NCBI GenBank assembly: GCA_946999645.1
Contig: CAMQDS010000003.1
Location: 61,155 to 125,154 of the forward strand
Direction: 5' to 3'
DNA: 64,000 nt
Source: an uncultured Bacteroidales bacterium
GTDB taxonomy: Bacteria > Bacteroidota > Bacteroidia > Bacteroidales > UBA932
This document shows, piece by piece, positions 7,604 through 17,376 of the stretch (within the stretch, counting starts at the first letter, position 1; each line of letters opens with the position of its first letter). Below the pieces are notes generated by a model. That model was not told the origin of the DNA, made no database searches, and worked only from the letters and a program-made list of their open reading frames with translations. A program made the translations under genes and the position numbers.

Positions 7604-8875
7604 ATGAGAAATTTACTTTTAGCGGTTATCACCACAACCCTAATATCAGGTATTGCCACAGGAAAAGACAATGCTTCATTCCTACAAACAGTTAAGTTTC
7701 AGCCATACGGTTTTATAAGAAATTATGCAATATATGATTCCAGAGCCACTAAATCTCTTACTGAAGATTTATTCTTTTTCATGCCATTAGATAAAGAAAT
7801 TAAAAACGGAACTGACGTAAATGCAGTAGGCTCATACAATTTCCAAGCTCTGACCACACGATTGGGACTAAATATAACAGGCTATAAAATTAAAAACTTA
7901 GGTATCGATGCTAAAATTGAAGGAGATTTTTACTGCCTTAACTCAACAAAAAACACAGCCACGTTTAGAATGCGTCTTGCTTATTTCCAATTAAATCGCG
8001 ATTTCACAAAAGGAAAATATCACACTAGCCTTAAACTCACCATTGGGCAAACGTGGCATCCATTGGCAGATGACAAGCCATACGGCATCAATTTAGAAAG
8101 CGGAACTCCATTTACTCCATTCAATAGAAGTCCACAAATCAGATTAACAGCGAGCATCAACAATTCTATATGCCTTACAGGCTCAATATTGCAACAAATG
8201 CAATACAGGTCAATGGGACCGCAAAAATCAACAAACCAATACCAAAGACATTCAATACCTGAATTTTATGGCGGCATTAGTTTTAAAGCATCAGGAATAA
8301 CAGCAAAAACAGGTATTGACATACTAAGCATAAGACCGCACTACGGCTACAACGAAAATGGGAAAAAATATAATGAACAAATAACTACCATTTCACCATT
8401 CATCTACATACAATATGAATATAAATCTCTTAAAATAAATGCCAAAACAGTCTTAGCCGAAGCAGGAGAACACATGCAACTTAACTCTGGATATGCTGTA
8501 ACAGGTAAAAAAGAAGACGGAATATCAAATGAATACACTCCTATAAGATCAAGCGTAAGTTTCCTTTCAGTTAAATATGGAAGAAAATTGCAGATTATGG
8601 GAATGATAGGCTACCATAAAACTTTAGGAACGTCAAAACCAATTGAAAATCCTAAGGGAAATATATATTTCTCAGGAAATGGATTTAAGGAAATAAACAG
8701 TATACTTAGATTTACCCCTACAATTATTTACAATTTAGGAAAATTCCAAATTGGACTGGAATATAACTACACAATGGTAGAATATGGAAAGTCACTTAGT
8801 AAAAAACTTATTCCTCAAGATTGTCATTGGATAGGAAATCATCGTCTGATTTTATGCACAAAATTTGAATTTTAG
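7604..8875 (+). CDS. Predicted outer-membrane beta-barrel protein, function unknown
   Basis: Protein of 423 aa with a cleavable signal peptide (about 20 residues, MRNLLLAVITTTL). The mature part has alternating hydrophobic and polar strands, many aromatic residues, and a terminal aromatic (CTKFEF) as expected for a barrel inserted by BAM. I chose the ATG at the signal peptide; an upstream in-frame start would lie inside the tRNA-Pro terminator. It starts with PYGFIRNY after the signal, as porin-like proteins often do. It stands alone between two terminators, so no partner suggests a substrate. Family not recognised. Confidence 0.7.
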   Translation: MRNLLLAVITTTLISGIATGKDNASFLQTVKFQPYGFIRNYAIYDSRATKSLTEDLFFFMPLDKEIKNGTDVNAVGSYNFQALTTRLGLNITGYKIKNLGIDAKIEGDFYCLNSTKNTATFRMRLAYFQLNRDFTKGKYHTSLKLTIGQTWHPLADDKPYGINLESGTPFTPFNRSPQIRLTASINNSICLTGSILQQMQYRSMGPQKSTNQYQRHSIPEFYGGISFKASGITAKTGIDILSIRPHYGYNENGKKYNEQITTISPFIYIQYEYKSLKINAKTVLAEAGEHMQLNSGYAVTGKKEDGISNEYTPIRSSVSFLSVKYGRKLQIMGMIGYHKTLGTSKPIENPKGNIYFSGNGFKEINSILRFTPTIIYNLGKFQIGLEYNYTMVEYGKSLSKKLIPQDCHWIGNHRLILCTKFEF

Positions 8876-8892
8876 TTATTTTTAATAATTAT

Positions 8893-8925
8893 AAATCAAG
8901 CCATTCATTAGGAATGGCTTGATTT
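8893..8925 (+). terminator. Terminator after the beta-barrel gene
   Basis: A 13-bp perfect stem (AAATCAAGCCATT / AATGGCTTGATTT) has a 7-nt loop and a T-rich flank. It lies 18 nt after the stop codon. Confidence 0.85.
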
Positions 8926-8970
8926 GTTTAATATATTATTACACAACACTTAAAACACTTTAATTATTAG

Positions 8971-8985
8971 GAAGTTGATAACTTC
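8971..8985. repeat. Short palindrome upstream of the nrdD promoter
   Basis: GAAGTT-GAT-AACTTC is a 6-bp inverted repeat with a 3-nt centre, placed 12 nt upstream of the -33 element of the nrdD promoter. Size and position suit an activator or repressor site; the factor is unknown. Confidence 0.35.
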
Positions 8986-8996
8986 TTATTTTATTT

Positions 8997-9027
8997 TTTG
9001 AAACAGAACCTTTATTATCTACTTTTG
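8997..9027 (+). promoter_or_regulatory. Promoter for nrdDG
   Basis: TTTG at 8997-9000, a 19-nt spacer, and TACTTTTG at 9020-9027 match the Bacteroidota consensus exactly. A leader of about 60 nt precedes the nrdD ATG. Confidence 0.75.
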
Positions 9028-9095
9028 CCGTTGAAGAATTCTCATCGACTATATTACATATTCGAGAAACATAATATTTTTATTTTTTATAAATT

Positions 9096-11294
9096 ATGGA
9101 TGTAAGAAAAACTAACGGCTCTTTTGAGGAGTTCGATAATGAAAAGTTAAAAAGAGGAATAAGAGAAGCTTATAAAAGTACAGGACGAGACTGTCCGGAA
9201 GAAGTTGTAGTTTCAATTACTGACAACCTATATATTTATGACAAAATTTCAAGCCAGGAAATCCGTAGACAGGTTGTAGAATCCTTAATGTCAATCAACA
9301 AGCAAGCGGCTTTGGAATATATTGAAAAATTTGATGCCGGGATAGATCTTCGCAAAAAAAGGGACTTTATAAAGGACTATATCAAGGCTTCCAATGCAGC
9401 CACTGGCTCAAAGTTCGATGCTAATGCCAATGTAACGAGAAAAAATATTGTTACACTTGGACAGGAACTATACAAAGAAAATAATATAAAGCAGAATAGG
9501 TATATAATGAGGGATAAAATCAAATCCCTATATGGTCGTACTCTTGCGGACAGATATATACAAGACCTCGAATCTCATGTATTGTATAAACATGATGAAA
9601 GTGGTACTCCAGGCTACCCTTACTGTGTAGCCATTACAATGTATCCATTCCTTGTAAGCGGTCTAAAAGATCTTGGAGGAGTTTCAGTTGCCCCTACTGA
9701 TTTAAAATCATTCTGTGGAGAATTTATTAATCTGGTTTATTCCATTTCATCTCAATTCATGGGTGCAGTTGCCACTCCAGAATTCCTTATGTATATGGAT
9801 TACTTCATCCGTAAGGACTATGGTGATGATTATCTTGACAAACTCGACATAGTTGTTGAGAATAACCTCAAACAAAGAACACTTATAAAAGTAATAGACA
9901 ACTACTTCCAACAGGTGGTTCATTCTATGAATATGCCTGCAGGAAATAGAGGATACCAGACGGTCTTTTGGAATATAGGATATTTTGACGAGCCATACTT
10001 TAACGGAGTATTTGGAGAATTTCGTTTTCCTGATGGAAGCAGTCCGAAATGGGAGACTTTATCTTGGCTGCAAAAGCATTTTATGAATTGGTTTAACAAC
10101 GAAAGAAGTAAGTATATTTTAACTTTTCCTGTAGAGACAATGGCATTGCTTACAGATGGTGGTGATGACTATGCAGATAAAGAATATGCAGATTTCACTG
10201 CTGAAATGTGGTCAAAGGGGCATAGTTTCTTTTGCTATATATCCAACAGTCCAGACAGTCTATCCAGTTGCTGCCGTCTAAGAAATTCTCTTACTGACAT
10301 ACAGGATGAACACAACCATACCACCCATCAGTATTCAATGGGAACAGCTTCTGTCGCAACAGGTTCAAAGTCAGTAATGACAATCAACCTAAATAGGGTA
10401 ATACAGTTGGCTGCAAGAGAATATTTTAAGAAGAACAAGGGTATTGATATAAATCCTTCTGCACCTTTGGATAAAAATCTGCAATTCGACAGAGAGGAGT
10501 TATATTCCTATATAAATAGTAAAGTCAGTGAAATGACAGAACGGGTACATAAGTATCAGACTGCCTTCAACGAAATTATAATGGACTTTCTTAAGGCAGA
10601 TATGCTTGACGTATATAGCGCTGGATTTATAGATATGAAAAAACAGTACCTTACTGTAGGAGTTAATGGGATGACGGATGCAGCCGAGTTCTTAGGTTTG
10701 GAAATTTCTCCTAACGAAGAATATAAGAAATTTGTAAATGCCCTGCTTGAAACTATAAATAAAGCCAATAAAAAGGATAGGACTAAAGACACTATGTTCA
10801 ATACTGAATTTGTTCCAGGTGAAAATCTATCAGGAAAGAATTACAAATGGGACAAGAAGGACGGCTTTTTCGTATCAGGCAAACACAATATGTACAGTTC
10901 CTACTTCTATAATCCTGAAGATACCTCACTTTCTATGATTGATAAATTCAAACTTCATGGAGAAGAATTCGTGAAATATCTCGATGGTGGTTCTGCCCTG
11001 CATATGAATATAAACGAACACTTAAGCAAAGAGCAATATAGGCAACTATTGAATGTGGCAGCACATTATGGTACAAACTATTTCACATTCAACTGCAGGA
11101 ATACAGTTTGCAATGACTGTGGATATATAAGCAAGGATACACTCAGAGTTTGTCCTAAATGCGGAAGCGAGAATCTTGACTACCTTACAAGGGTTATCGG
11201 TTACCTGAAAAGAGTGTCTTCATTCAGTGAAATGCGTCAGGAGGAAGCCGAACACAGATTCTATATAGAAGATAAAACTCCTGTTAAAAATTAA
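9096..11294 (+). CDS. nrdD: Anaerobic ribonucleoside-triphosphate reductase (class III)
   Basis: Oxygen-sensitive glycyl-radical enzyme of 732 aa that makes dNTPs from NTPs. The N-terminal 90 residues form an ATP-cone allosteric domain (starting MDVRKTNGSFEEFD). The large barrel domain follows, with a cysteine pair at SSCCR. The C-terminus has a zinc ribbon (CNDC and CPKC) and the radical site RVIGY, with Gly702 as the radical residue. The stop overlaps the nrdG start by 1 nt, so the enzyme and its activase are coupled. No class I or II reductase is in this window. Confidence 0.97.
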   Translation: MDVRKTNGSFEEFDNEKLKRGIREAYKSTGRDCPEEVVVSITDNLYIYDKISSQEIRRQVVESLMSINKQAALEYIEKFDAGIDLRKKRDFIKDYIKASNAATGSKFDANANVTRKNIVTLGQELYKENNIKQNRYIMRDKIKSLYGRTLADRYIQDLESHVLYKHDESGTPGYPYCVAITMYPFLVSGLKDLGGVSVAPTDLKSFCGEFINLVYSISSQFMGAVATPEFLMYMDYFIRKDYGDDYLDKLDIVVENNLKQRTLIKVIDNYFQQVVHSMNMPAGNRGYQTVFWNIGYFDEPYFNGVFGEFRFPDGSSPKWETLSWLQKHFMNWFNNERSKYILTFPVETMALLTDGGDDYADKEYADFTAEMWSKGHSFFCYISNSPDSLSSCCRLRNSLTDIQDEHNHTTHQYSMGTASVATGSKSVMTINLNRVIQLAAREYFKKNKGIDINPSAPLDKNLQFDREELYSYINSKVSEMTERVHKYQTAFNEIIMDFLKADMLDVYSAGFIDMKKQYLTVGVNGMTDAAEFLGLEISPNEEYKKFVNALLETINKANKKDRTKDTMFNTEFVPGENLSGKNYKWDKKDGFFVSGKHNMYSSYFYNPEDTSLSMIDKFKLHGEEFVKYLDGGSALHMNINEHLSKEQYRQLLNVAAHYGTNYFTFNCRNTVCNDCGYISKDTLRVCPKCGSENLDYLTRVIGYLKRVSSFSEMRQEEAEHRFYIEDKTPVKN

Positions 11295-11779
11295 TGATAA
11301 AATATGTACCAGCAATGACTTCTGTTGTCATTGAAGAGATACCTGATATGCTTACCCTTGCAGTCGAAATAAGCAACTGCAAGGGTAATTGCACAGGTTG
11401 TCATTCTCCTTTCTTAAAAAGAGATATAGGAGAAGAATTGACCGAAAATACAATAGATAAGATGATATCTGAAAATTTCGGCATCAACTGTTTTCTGTTC
11501 TTGGGTGAGGGTAAGGACCCGAAAACTTTAATCCGTCTTGCTTCACACATACGTCAGAAGCATCACCTTAAAGTGGCATTATATTCAGGACGTGAAAATG
11601 TAGAGGAAGAAATATGGAATAATTTTGACTATGTTAAAATAGGACCTTACATACCAGAATTTGGACCACTGAACAAAGATACCACAAATCAGCGTTTGTA
11701 TTATGTAGAGCATAGTTCAGGACTTATTAAAACAGATATTACTCACAAGTTTATTAAAAAACCTACAGATGCACAATAA
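11294..11779 (+). CDS. nrdG: Anaerobic ribonucleotide reductase activating protein (radical SAM)
   Basis: Radical SAM activase of 161 aa that installs the glycyl radical on NrdD. The [4Fe-4S] motif CKGNCTGC (CxxxCxxC) is present, and the short length is typical of NrdG. It overlaps nrdD by 1 nt and is followed within 3 nt of the stop by a bidirectional terminator. A GEGKDP segment fits the SAM-binding glycine region seen as GGE in relatives. Confidence 0.93.
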   Translation: MIKYVPAMTSVVIEEIPDMLTLAVEISNCKGNCTGCHSPFLKRDIGEELTENTIDKMISENFGINCFLFLGEGKDPKTLIRLASHIRQKHHLKVALYSGRENVEEEIWNNFDYVKIGPYIPEFGPLNKDTTNQRLYYVEHSSGLIKTDITHKFIKKPTDAQ

Positions 11780-11781
11780 AT

Positions 11782-11812
11782 AAAGCCGGGAGATCATTAC
11801 ACTCTCGGCTTT
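11782..11812. terminator. Bidirectional terminator between nrdG and gdhA
   Basis: AAAGCCGGGAG pairs with CTCTCGGCTTT (one G-U) with T-rich sequence on both flanks. It lies between convergent genes and can serve both. Confidence 0.85.
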
Positions 11813-11833
11813 GTTTTTATTATTCCAATAGAA

Positions 11834-13177
11834 TTAAATAACCCCTTGAGAAAGCATAGCATCTGCAACTTTCATAAAGCCAGCCACATTTGCTCCCTTA
11901 ACATAGTTAATATAGCCGTTAGGTTCAGTACCATATTTAAGACAGGCAGAATGAATTGAATCCATAATAGAATGTAGTCTTTCATCTACCTCATGGGCAG
12001 ACCAACTTATGTGCATTGCATTCTGCGTCATTTCAAGGCCAGAAGTTGCAACGCCTCCAGCATTGACAGCCTTACCAGGTGCAAAGGAAATTTTTGCTTT
12101 TTGGAAAGCCTCAATTGCTCCAGGTTGACATCCCATATTTGAAACTTCTGCACAAAGCATAGTACCATTAGCTATCAACTCTTCAGCATCCTCTTTACTC
12201 ATTTCATTCTGAAAAGCACAAGGCATTGCTATATCGCACTTGATGCTCCATGCTTTTTTCCCAGGGATAAATTCAGCATCTTTAAACTTCTTTGCAAAAG
12301 GAGCAACTACATCATTGTTGGAAGCCCTAAGTTCCAACATATAGTCCAGTTTTTCCTGAGTCATGCCGTTAGGATTATATATTACTCCGTCAGGTCCTGA
12401 AATCGCAACCACTACTGCACCTAGTTCTGTTGCTTTGGTACAAGCTCCCCAAGCAACATTTCCAAAGCCCGAAATAGCAATTTTCTTTCCCTTGATATTA
12501 AGTGCTGCATCTTTTGTCTCAAGCATGTGACGAACAAAATAAACTGCTCCAAAACCTGTAGCCTCTGGACGAATTAAAGAGCCTCCGAAAGATAAACCTT
12601 TACCAGTAAGCACCCCATTATGTTCATGAGTAAGTTTTTTGAACATTCCATTAAGGTATCCCACTTCACGGGCTCCTACTCCAATATCACCTGCCGGAAC
12701 ATCCATATCAGGGCCAATTACCTTAGAAAGTTCCAACATAAAGGACTGGCAGAAACGCATTATTTCAGCATCAGATTTGCCTTTAGGATCGAAATCAGAA
12801 CCGCCTTTTCCTCCACCCATAGGTAAAGTAGTAAGTGCATTTTTGAAAGTCTGCTCAAATCCTAAAAACTTCAATATAGACGGGTTTACTGATGGATGAA
12901 AACGAAGACCACCCTTATACGGACCTATTGCATTATTAAACTGTATTCTATAGCCAGTATTCACCTGTATCTTACCTGAGTCATCCACCCAAGTAACCCT
13001 GAATGAAAGACTTCTATCAGGCTCCACAAGACGTTCGACTATTTTAGCTTTTTCAAATTCAGGATGTTGATTATATACATCTTCTATTGATGAAAGAACC
13101 TCTCTAACCGCCTGTAAATACTCATTTTCCAACGGATATTTGGCTTTTAATTTTGCTATTATGTCCTCTGTTCTCAT
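11834..13177 (-). CDS. gdhA: NADP-type glutamate dehydrogenase
   Basis: Hexameric glutamate dehydrogenase of 447 aa that interconverts 2-oxoglutarate plus ammonia and glutamate. The glutamate-binding region has PMGGGKGGSDFDPKGK with the catalytic Lys. The Rossmann loop is GFGNVAWG. Length is that of the small hexameric class, usually NADP-dependent and biosynthetic. It is monocistronic: a terminator precedes it (13305-13344) and one follows it. No clear -7 element was found in its 190-nt upstream region. Confidence 0.96.
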   Translation of the reverse strand: MRTEDIIAKLKAKYPLENEYLQAVREVLSSIEDVYNQHPEFEKAKIVERLVEPDRSLSFRVTWVDDSGKIQVNTGYRIQFNNAIGPYKGGLRFHPSVNPSILKFLGFEQTFKNALTTLPMGGGKGGSDFDPKGKSDAEIMRFCQSFMLELSKVIGPDMDVPAGDIGVGAREVGYLNGMFKKLTHEHNGVLTGKGLSFGGSLIRPEATGFGAVYFVRHMLETKDAALNIKGKKIAISGFGNVAWGACTKATELGAVVVAISGPDGVIYNPNGMTQEKLDYMLELRASNNDVVAPFAKKFKDAEFIPGKKAWSIKCDIAMPCAFQNEMSKEDAEELIANGTMLCAEVSNMGCQPGAIEAFQKAKISFAPGKAVNAGGVATSGLEMTQNAMHISWSAHEVDERLHSIMDSIHSACLKYGTEPNGYINYVKGANVAGFMKVADAMLSQGVI

Positions 13178-13304
13178 AATAAATTGTTATTAATTTTAGT
13201 CTGCAACTGCGAATTTAAAAATTTTAATATTAAAATCCTATTAGTTATTAATTAAAGCCGTTAAATATATTTGAAATAAACTAATGATAAATTCTATAAT
13301 ATAC

Positions 13305-13344
13305 AAAACGGCAACAACTGTAATATTTCATACAACTGTCGCCG
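13305..13344 (-). terminator. Terminator of the nadK-uppS-bamA-ompH operon
   Basis: On the minus strand a 13-bp stem (CGGCGACAGTTGT with ACAGTTGTTGCCG) contains three G-U pairs and is followed by TTTT. On the plus strand those pairs become A-C mismatches, so the hairpin is strand-specific, in the direction expected. Confidence 0.75.
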
Positions 13345-13365
13345 AATATATTTAAGTTATACTTA

Positions 13366-13935
13366 TTATTTTTGAGCCGAAGCCTGTTGCTGTGCTTGTA
13401 ATTCTGCTTGAAGTGACTCGAGTGTTCTTGAAGCAGGTATATTAAGAACCTTTCTTGCAATAGGAGTCAAATCTACACTCTGTTTTTCATCAACATACAA
13501 TAGAGCTGACTTTTCAAACACATAGATATAGCCACCTTCTTTAGCAAGTTTATTAACTACATCTATTGCTTTCTTCTGTATAGGAGCCATTAACTTCTGC
13601 TGTTGCTGCTGCATCTCAGACTGAGCTGTATTTTGAAATTCCTGAAGACGTTGTTGAATATCATTAAGCTCTTTTTCCTTGCTTTCCTTTATGGTTGCTG
13701 TCCAAGTAGCTGCTTTTTGCTGATATTGGCTGTATTTATTTTGAAATTCGGAAGCCATATCCTGATATGTCTGCTCAAACTCCTTTGTCTGTGCAGCAAG
13801 TTGCTTTCTAGCTGCATCTGCCTCAGGCATAAGTTGTACAAGTTCATTATAATTCACATGGGCGAACTTCAGACTTTGAGCTGAAGCTGAAATTGTAAGG
13901 ATTGCAGTAGTAGCAATTAGAATGATTTTTTTCAT
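13366..13935 (-). CDS. OmpH/Skp-family periplasmic chaperone
   Basis: Protein of 189 aa with a cleavable signal peptide ending ASAQ and a long central region rich in Gln, Lys and Glu (about 40-130) predicted as coiled coil. This is the tentacle architecture of Skp, which carries unfolded outer-membrane proteins across the periplasm to BamA. It follows bamA by 74 nt on the same strand, the usual partner. A C-terminal Gln/Ala-rich tail ends the protein. A second, divergent OmpH paralogue lies at 19148-19774. Confidence 0.9.
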   Translation of the reverse strand: MKKIILIATTAILTISASAQSLKFAHVNYNELVQLMPEADAARKQLAAQTKEFEQTYQDMASEFQNKYSQYQQKAATWTATIKESKEKELNDIQQRLQEFQNTAQSEMQQQQQKLMAPIQKKAIDVVNKLAKEGGYIYVFEKSALLYVDEKQSVDLTPIARKVLNIPASRTLESLQAELQAQQQASAQK

Positions 13936-14009
13936 TATACTCTATTTTTATTTATATCAGTTTATACAATCAGAGTTTGAATTAAGTATATCAAACATCA
14001 GACCATTAG

Positions 14010-16613
14010 TTAAAATTCCTGACCTATCAGAAAATGGAATTGGCTTTTATTTCCGGCAGGTCCGTCAAATCCGTACCCCCAATCAACCCCTAAAAGTCCT
14101 ACTACAGGAAGGAATACACGAACACCGACTCCAGCAGCACGCTTAATCTGGAAAGGATTGAAATCCCTTATATCAGACCAGCAATTACCACCTTCAAGGA
14201 ACAATAGTGCAAATATAGTTGATTGTGGCTGCAATACAATAGGATAACGCAATTCTACAGTGAATTTATCATATACATTTCCAGAGTATGCAGTACGAGT
14301 AGGATTGTACTGTGAATATGTCATAGGAGTAAGAGAATTGTTCTGATAACCCCTCAACCCTATAACCTCACTTCCATAAGTATTATAACCTGACATTCCA
14401 TCACCTCCTACCCAGAAGCCTTCAAAAGGAGAATAACCCCACTTTCTGTTATAGTAGCCAAGATAACCGAACTGAAATCTGGTCTTAAGCACAAGATCTC
14501 CTATAAGCTTTTGATAAAAATTAGCCTTTAGTGACCATTTATGATATTCAATCCACTTATACCTATCCTTCGCACTCCATCTATCGTAATCAATATCACT
14601 CCAACTATCTACTTTTACAGGATTACCAGCAGGATCAAGTTTTCCCTTATCTTTTGTTCTAAACAAAGAATAAGGAGGAGTCAGTGATACTGAGAAAGAT
14701 ATATCGGATCCCATACGAGGGAAGATTTGCTGATCTGTAGAATTTCTGGAAAGCCCAAATGTATAACTTAAATTATGAGCAACTCCTGTCTGGAAAATAA
14801 AGGAGTACATATCCCAATTTTTAAGGTCATAAGTTTGCCAATTCAACTGATTGTAAAGGACAAAATAATTGTCAGGCCATTTCAATCTGTTTCCTAAGCC
14901 AGCAGAAAAGCCGTATACCTCCATTTGTTTGTCATGGCTAAGAAAATTAAAAGCCAAATAGGAGTTAGTCTGTCTTGTATAATAAGCAGAAAGACTTAAT
15001 GATGTAGGCTTTTTGCCAAAGAGCCAAGGTTCTGAAAAACTTGCTGATAAAGCTGTATAATATGTACCACTTGTTTGGAAACGGAATGAAAGATTTTGGG
15101 CATCACCCAACGGCACAGGTCTCCAAGCTGATTTATCAAACAAACGTCTGGTAGAGAAATTATTAAAACTTACACCGACTGTTGCTACGAAAGTACGTCC
15201 GCCCCAACCGCCTGAAAGTTCAAGTTGACTTGAAGGTTTTTCTGTCACATTGTATACTATATCAACAGTATTATTAGCTTGATCCGGAATTATAGAATAA
15301 CCTTTTGTAGGATTCATTATTGCCTCAGGATCAAACTGTCCCAAGGATGCTATTTCTCTTATAGAACGCTCAAAATCCGTCTGACTAAAAAGGTATCCTG
15401 GACGAGTAAAAATCTGTCTTCTAACTACCCTTTCATTTGTAAGGTCATTACCATTAATTATTATATTATTGAGAGTTGCCTGTTTTCCCTCGACTATACG
15501 CATTTCTACGTCAACAGAATCCCCTTCTACATTTACTTCGACTGGATAAACATTGAAAAACAGATAACCGTTGTCCCTATATAATTTTGAAACATCCATT
15601 TCATTCTGTTTTCCACCACCTGAAAGACGTTTCTGCATAGTAACCATATCATAAACATCTCCCTTTTTAATCTTCAATATTGAATTTAGGGCATCAGCAT
15701 CATAGATGGAATTTCCAGTCCATTTTATATTTCTGAAATAATATTTTTTCCCTTGATCTATATTAAGATCAATAGCCAGACGCCCAGGTTCTATCTGATA
15801 TATAGAATCACTTACAATACGGGCATCTCTATAACCTGCTTCATTAAAAGCACTTATAAGACTCTTCTTGTCATTCGGATATTCTTTTTCATTAAATTTT
15901 TTACTATTAAAAAAGTTATACCACTTTGCTGACTTTGTCTTTTTCATGCTTTTGGCTAAGGTGTAGTCCTTAATTTCATCATTATGACCGATAAAATTAA
16001 TTCGTTTTATTCTTACTTTCTTACCCCTATCGACTGCAAAATTAACTCGTATTGCATCTTTTATCATCTTATCTTTGCTAACCTCTGGGGTAACTTTTAC
16101 GTTCAAAAAGCCCTTTTCCTTATAAAACCGCTTTATTATATCTGAAGAAGTTTTTGAAACATATTCTGAGAACTCTCCTCCCCTACGAAAATGAAGACGG
16201 TCTTGTAGGTCCTTCTTTTCTCCGCTCCTTACTCCTGAGAAACTCCACTTAGAAACCCTTGGTCTTTCTTTAATGACTAATTTAAGATAGAGAGTATCTA
16301 TTACCTGACCACGCGAAAGAGAATCAGCATATATTGATATATCCTGAAAGAATCTATTCATCCACAATCTGTTAACTATTGAGGATATGTCATCTCCCGG
16401 CACCGTAATTTCCATCCCTTTTTGAAGTCCTGTAAGAGATAGAATCTTATGATCATCAAAATAGGTGTTGCCTTCCACCTTAATGCCACCCAAAATATAT
16501 TTTTGGGGACTGTTATAGTCGATATTTATTGCATTTCCTTTTATCTGCCCGAAAGAAGTGAAGCAGGAAGTAAGCAATAATGTGATTAGACCTGTTATTC
16601 GACTTATTCTCAT
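14010..16613 (-). CDS. bamA: Outer membrane protein assembly factor BamA
   Basis: Omp85 insertase of 867 aa. A signal peptide (about 22 residues, ending SFGQ) is followed by POTRA repeats; the first begins near ILGGIKVEGNTYFDD and others contain RIKRINFIG and FRNIKWTGN. From about residue 450 a 16-strand surface-antigen barrel follows, ending IGQEF with the terminal Phe typical of BAM substrates. It inserts barrel proteins in the outer membrane with BamD, encoded at 23503-24309. In the operon it lies between uppS (35 nt upstream) and ompH. Confidence 0.96.
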   Translation of the reverse strand: MRISRITGLITLLLTSCFTSFGQIKGNAINIDYNSPQKYILGGIKVEGNTYFDDHKILSLTGLQKGMEITVPGDDISSIVNRLWMNRFFQDISIYADSLSRGQVIDTLYLKLVIKERPRVSKWSFSGVRSGEKKDLQDRLHFRRGGEFSEYVSKTSSDIIKRFYKEKGFLNVKVTPEVSKDKMIKDAIRVNFAVDRGKKVRIKRINFIGHNDEIKDYTLAKSMKKTKSAKWYNFFNSKKFNEKEYPNDKKSLISAFNEAGYRDARIVSDSIYQIEPGRLAIDLNIDQGKKYYFRNIKWTGNSIYDADALNSILKIKKGDVYDMVTMQKRLSGGGKQNEMDVSKLYRDNGYLFFNVYPVEVNVEGDSVDVEMRIVEGKQATLNNIIINGNDLTNERVVRRQIFTRPGYLFSQTDFERSIREIASLGQFDPEAIMNPTKGYSIIPDQANNTVDIVYNVTEKPSSQLELSGGWGGRTFVATVGVSFNNFSTRRLFDKSAWRPVPLGDAQNLSFRFQTSGTYYTALSASFSEPWLFGKKPTSLSLSAYYTRQTNSYLAFNFLSHDKQMEVYGFSAGLGNRLKWPDNYFVLYNQLNWQTYDLKNWDMYSFIFQTGVAHNLSYTFGLSRNSTDQQIFPRMGSDISFSVSLTPPYSLFRTKDKGKLDPAGNPVKVDSWSDIDYDRWSAKDRYKWIEYHKWSLKANFYQKLIGDLVLKTRFQFGYLGYYNRKWGYSPFEGFWVGGDGMSGYNTYGSEVIGLRGYQNNSLTPMTYSQYNPTRTAYSGNVYDKFTVELRYPIVLQPQSTIFALLFLEGGNCWSDIRDFNPFQIKRAAGVGVRVFLPVVGLLGVDWGYGFDGPAGNKSQFHFLIGQEF

Positions 16614-16648
16614 TTTAAGTTCTGTTAATCCGACAAAGATAATAAATA

Positions 16649-17371
16649 TTATTTAACGGCTCCGAATCTTCTATCTCGATTAGAATAAGCTTTTAGAATG
16701 GTTCTAAAATCATCTTTTCCAAAGTCAGGCCATAGTTTATCTACAAAGAAAAGTTCAGAATAAGCCCCTTGCCATAGAAGATAATTGCTTAATCTCATTT
16801 CTCCTGAAGTTCTAATTATAATATCAGGATCAGGAATACCTTTTGTCACTAAATAATCAGAAAACTCTTCCATATTGAAATTGTCAAGTTCTTTCGCTTT
16901 TTCAGGATTATTAATCATATCAAAAGCCATTTTTTTTGCTGCTTGCAATATATCCCATTTACCACTGTAACTGAGAAATACTATCATGGTAAGATTAGTG
17001 TTGGAAGAAGTCTTTTCCATCAGATTATCTATTGCTTCATTTAATGTTGAGGATAATCTGGAACGATTGCCGAGAACAATAAAGCGTACTCCGTTTTTCA
17101 TCATAGTTTCATATTCCCCTCCAATGGATTTACCAAGAAGTTGCATTATTGCAGAAACTTCTTTTTCAGGACGATTCCAATTTTCTTCAGAAAAAGCATA
17201 TAAAGAAAGGTACTTTACACCATCTTCAACGCAGGCCTCTGTCACAGCCCTTACACTCTCAACTCCGAAAATGTGACCATACGATCTATCTTTTCCTTTT
17301 TCCTTTGCCCATCGACCATTTCCGTCCATTATAATGGAAACATGTAGAGGCAGATTCTTCTTATCTTCCAT
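16649..17371 (-). CDS. uppS: Isoprenyl (undecaprenyl diphosphate) synthase
   Basis: cis-Prenyltransferase of 240 aa that elongates farnesyl diphosphate with IPP to the C55 carrier lipid. The catalytic loop IMDGNGRWAK (Asp16) is intact, as are SLYAFSEENWNRP and the C-terminal IRTSGEMRLSNYLLWQ region. The product is the carrier for MraY and MurG encoded downstream in this window. It begins 5 nt after nadK and precedes bamA, a conserved Bacteroidota order that links lipid carrier and outer-membrane assembly genes. Confidence 0.96.
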   Translation of the reverse strand: MEDKKNLPLHVSIIMDGNGRWAKEKGKDRSYGHIFGVESVRAVTEACVEDGVKYLSLYAFSEENWNRPEKEVSAIMQLLGKSIGGEYETMMKNGVRFIVLGNRSRLSSTLNEAIDNLMEKTSSNTNLTMIVFLSYSGKWDILQAAKKMAFDMINNPEKAKELDNFNMEEFSDYLVTKGIPDPDIIIRTSGEMRLSNYLLWQGAYSELFFVDKLWPDFGKDDFRTILKAYSNRDRRFGAVK

Positions 17372-17376
17372 AATAG

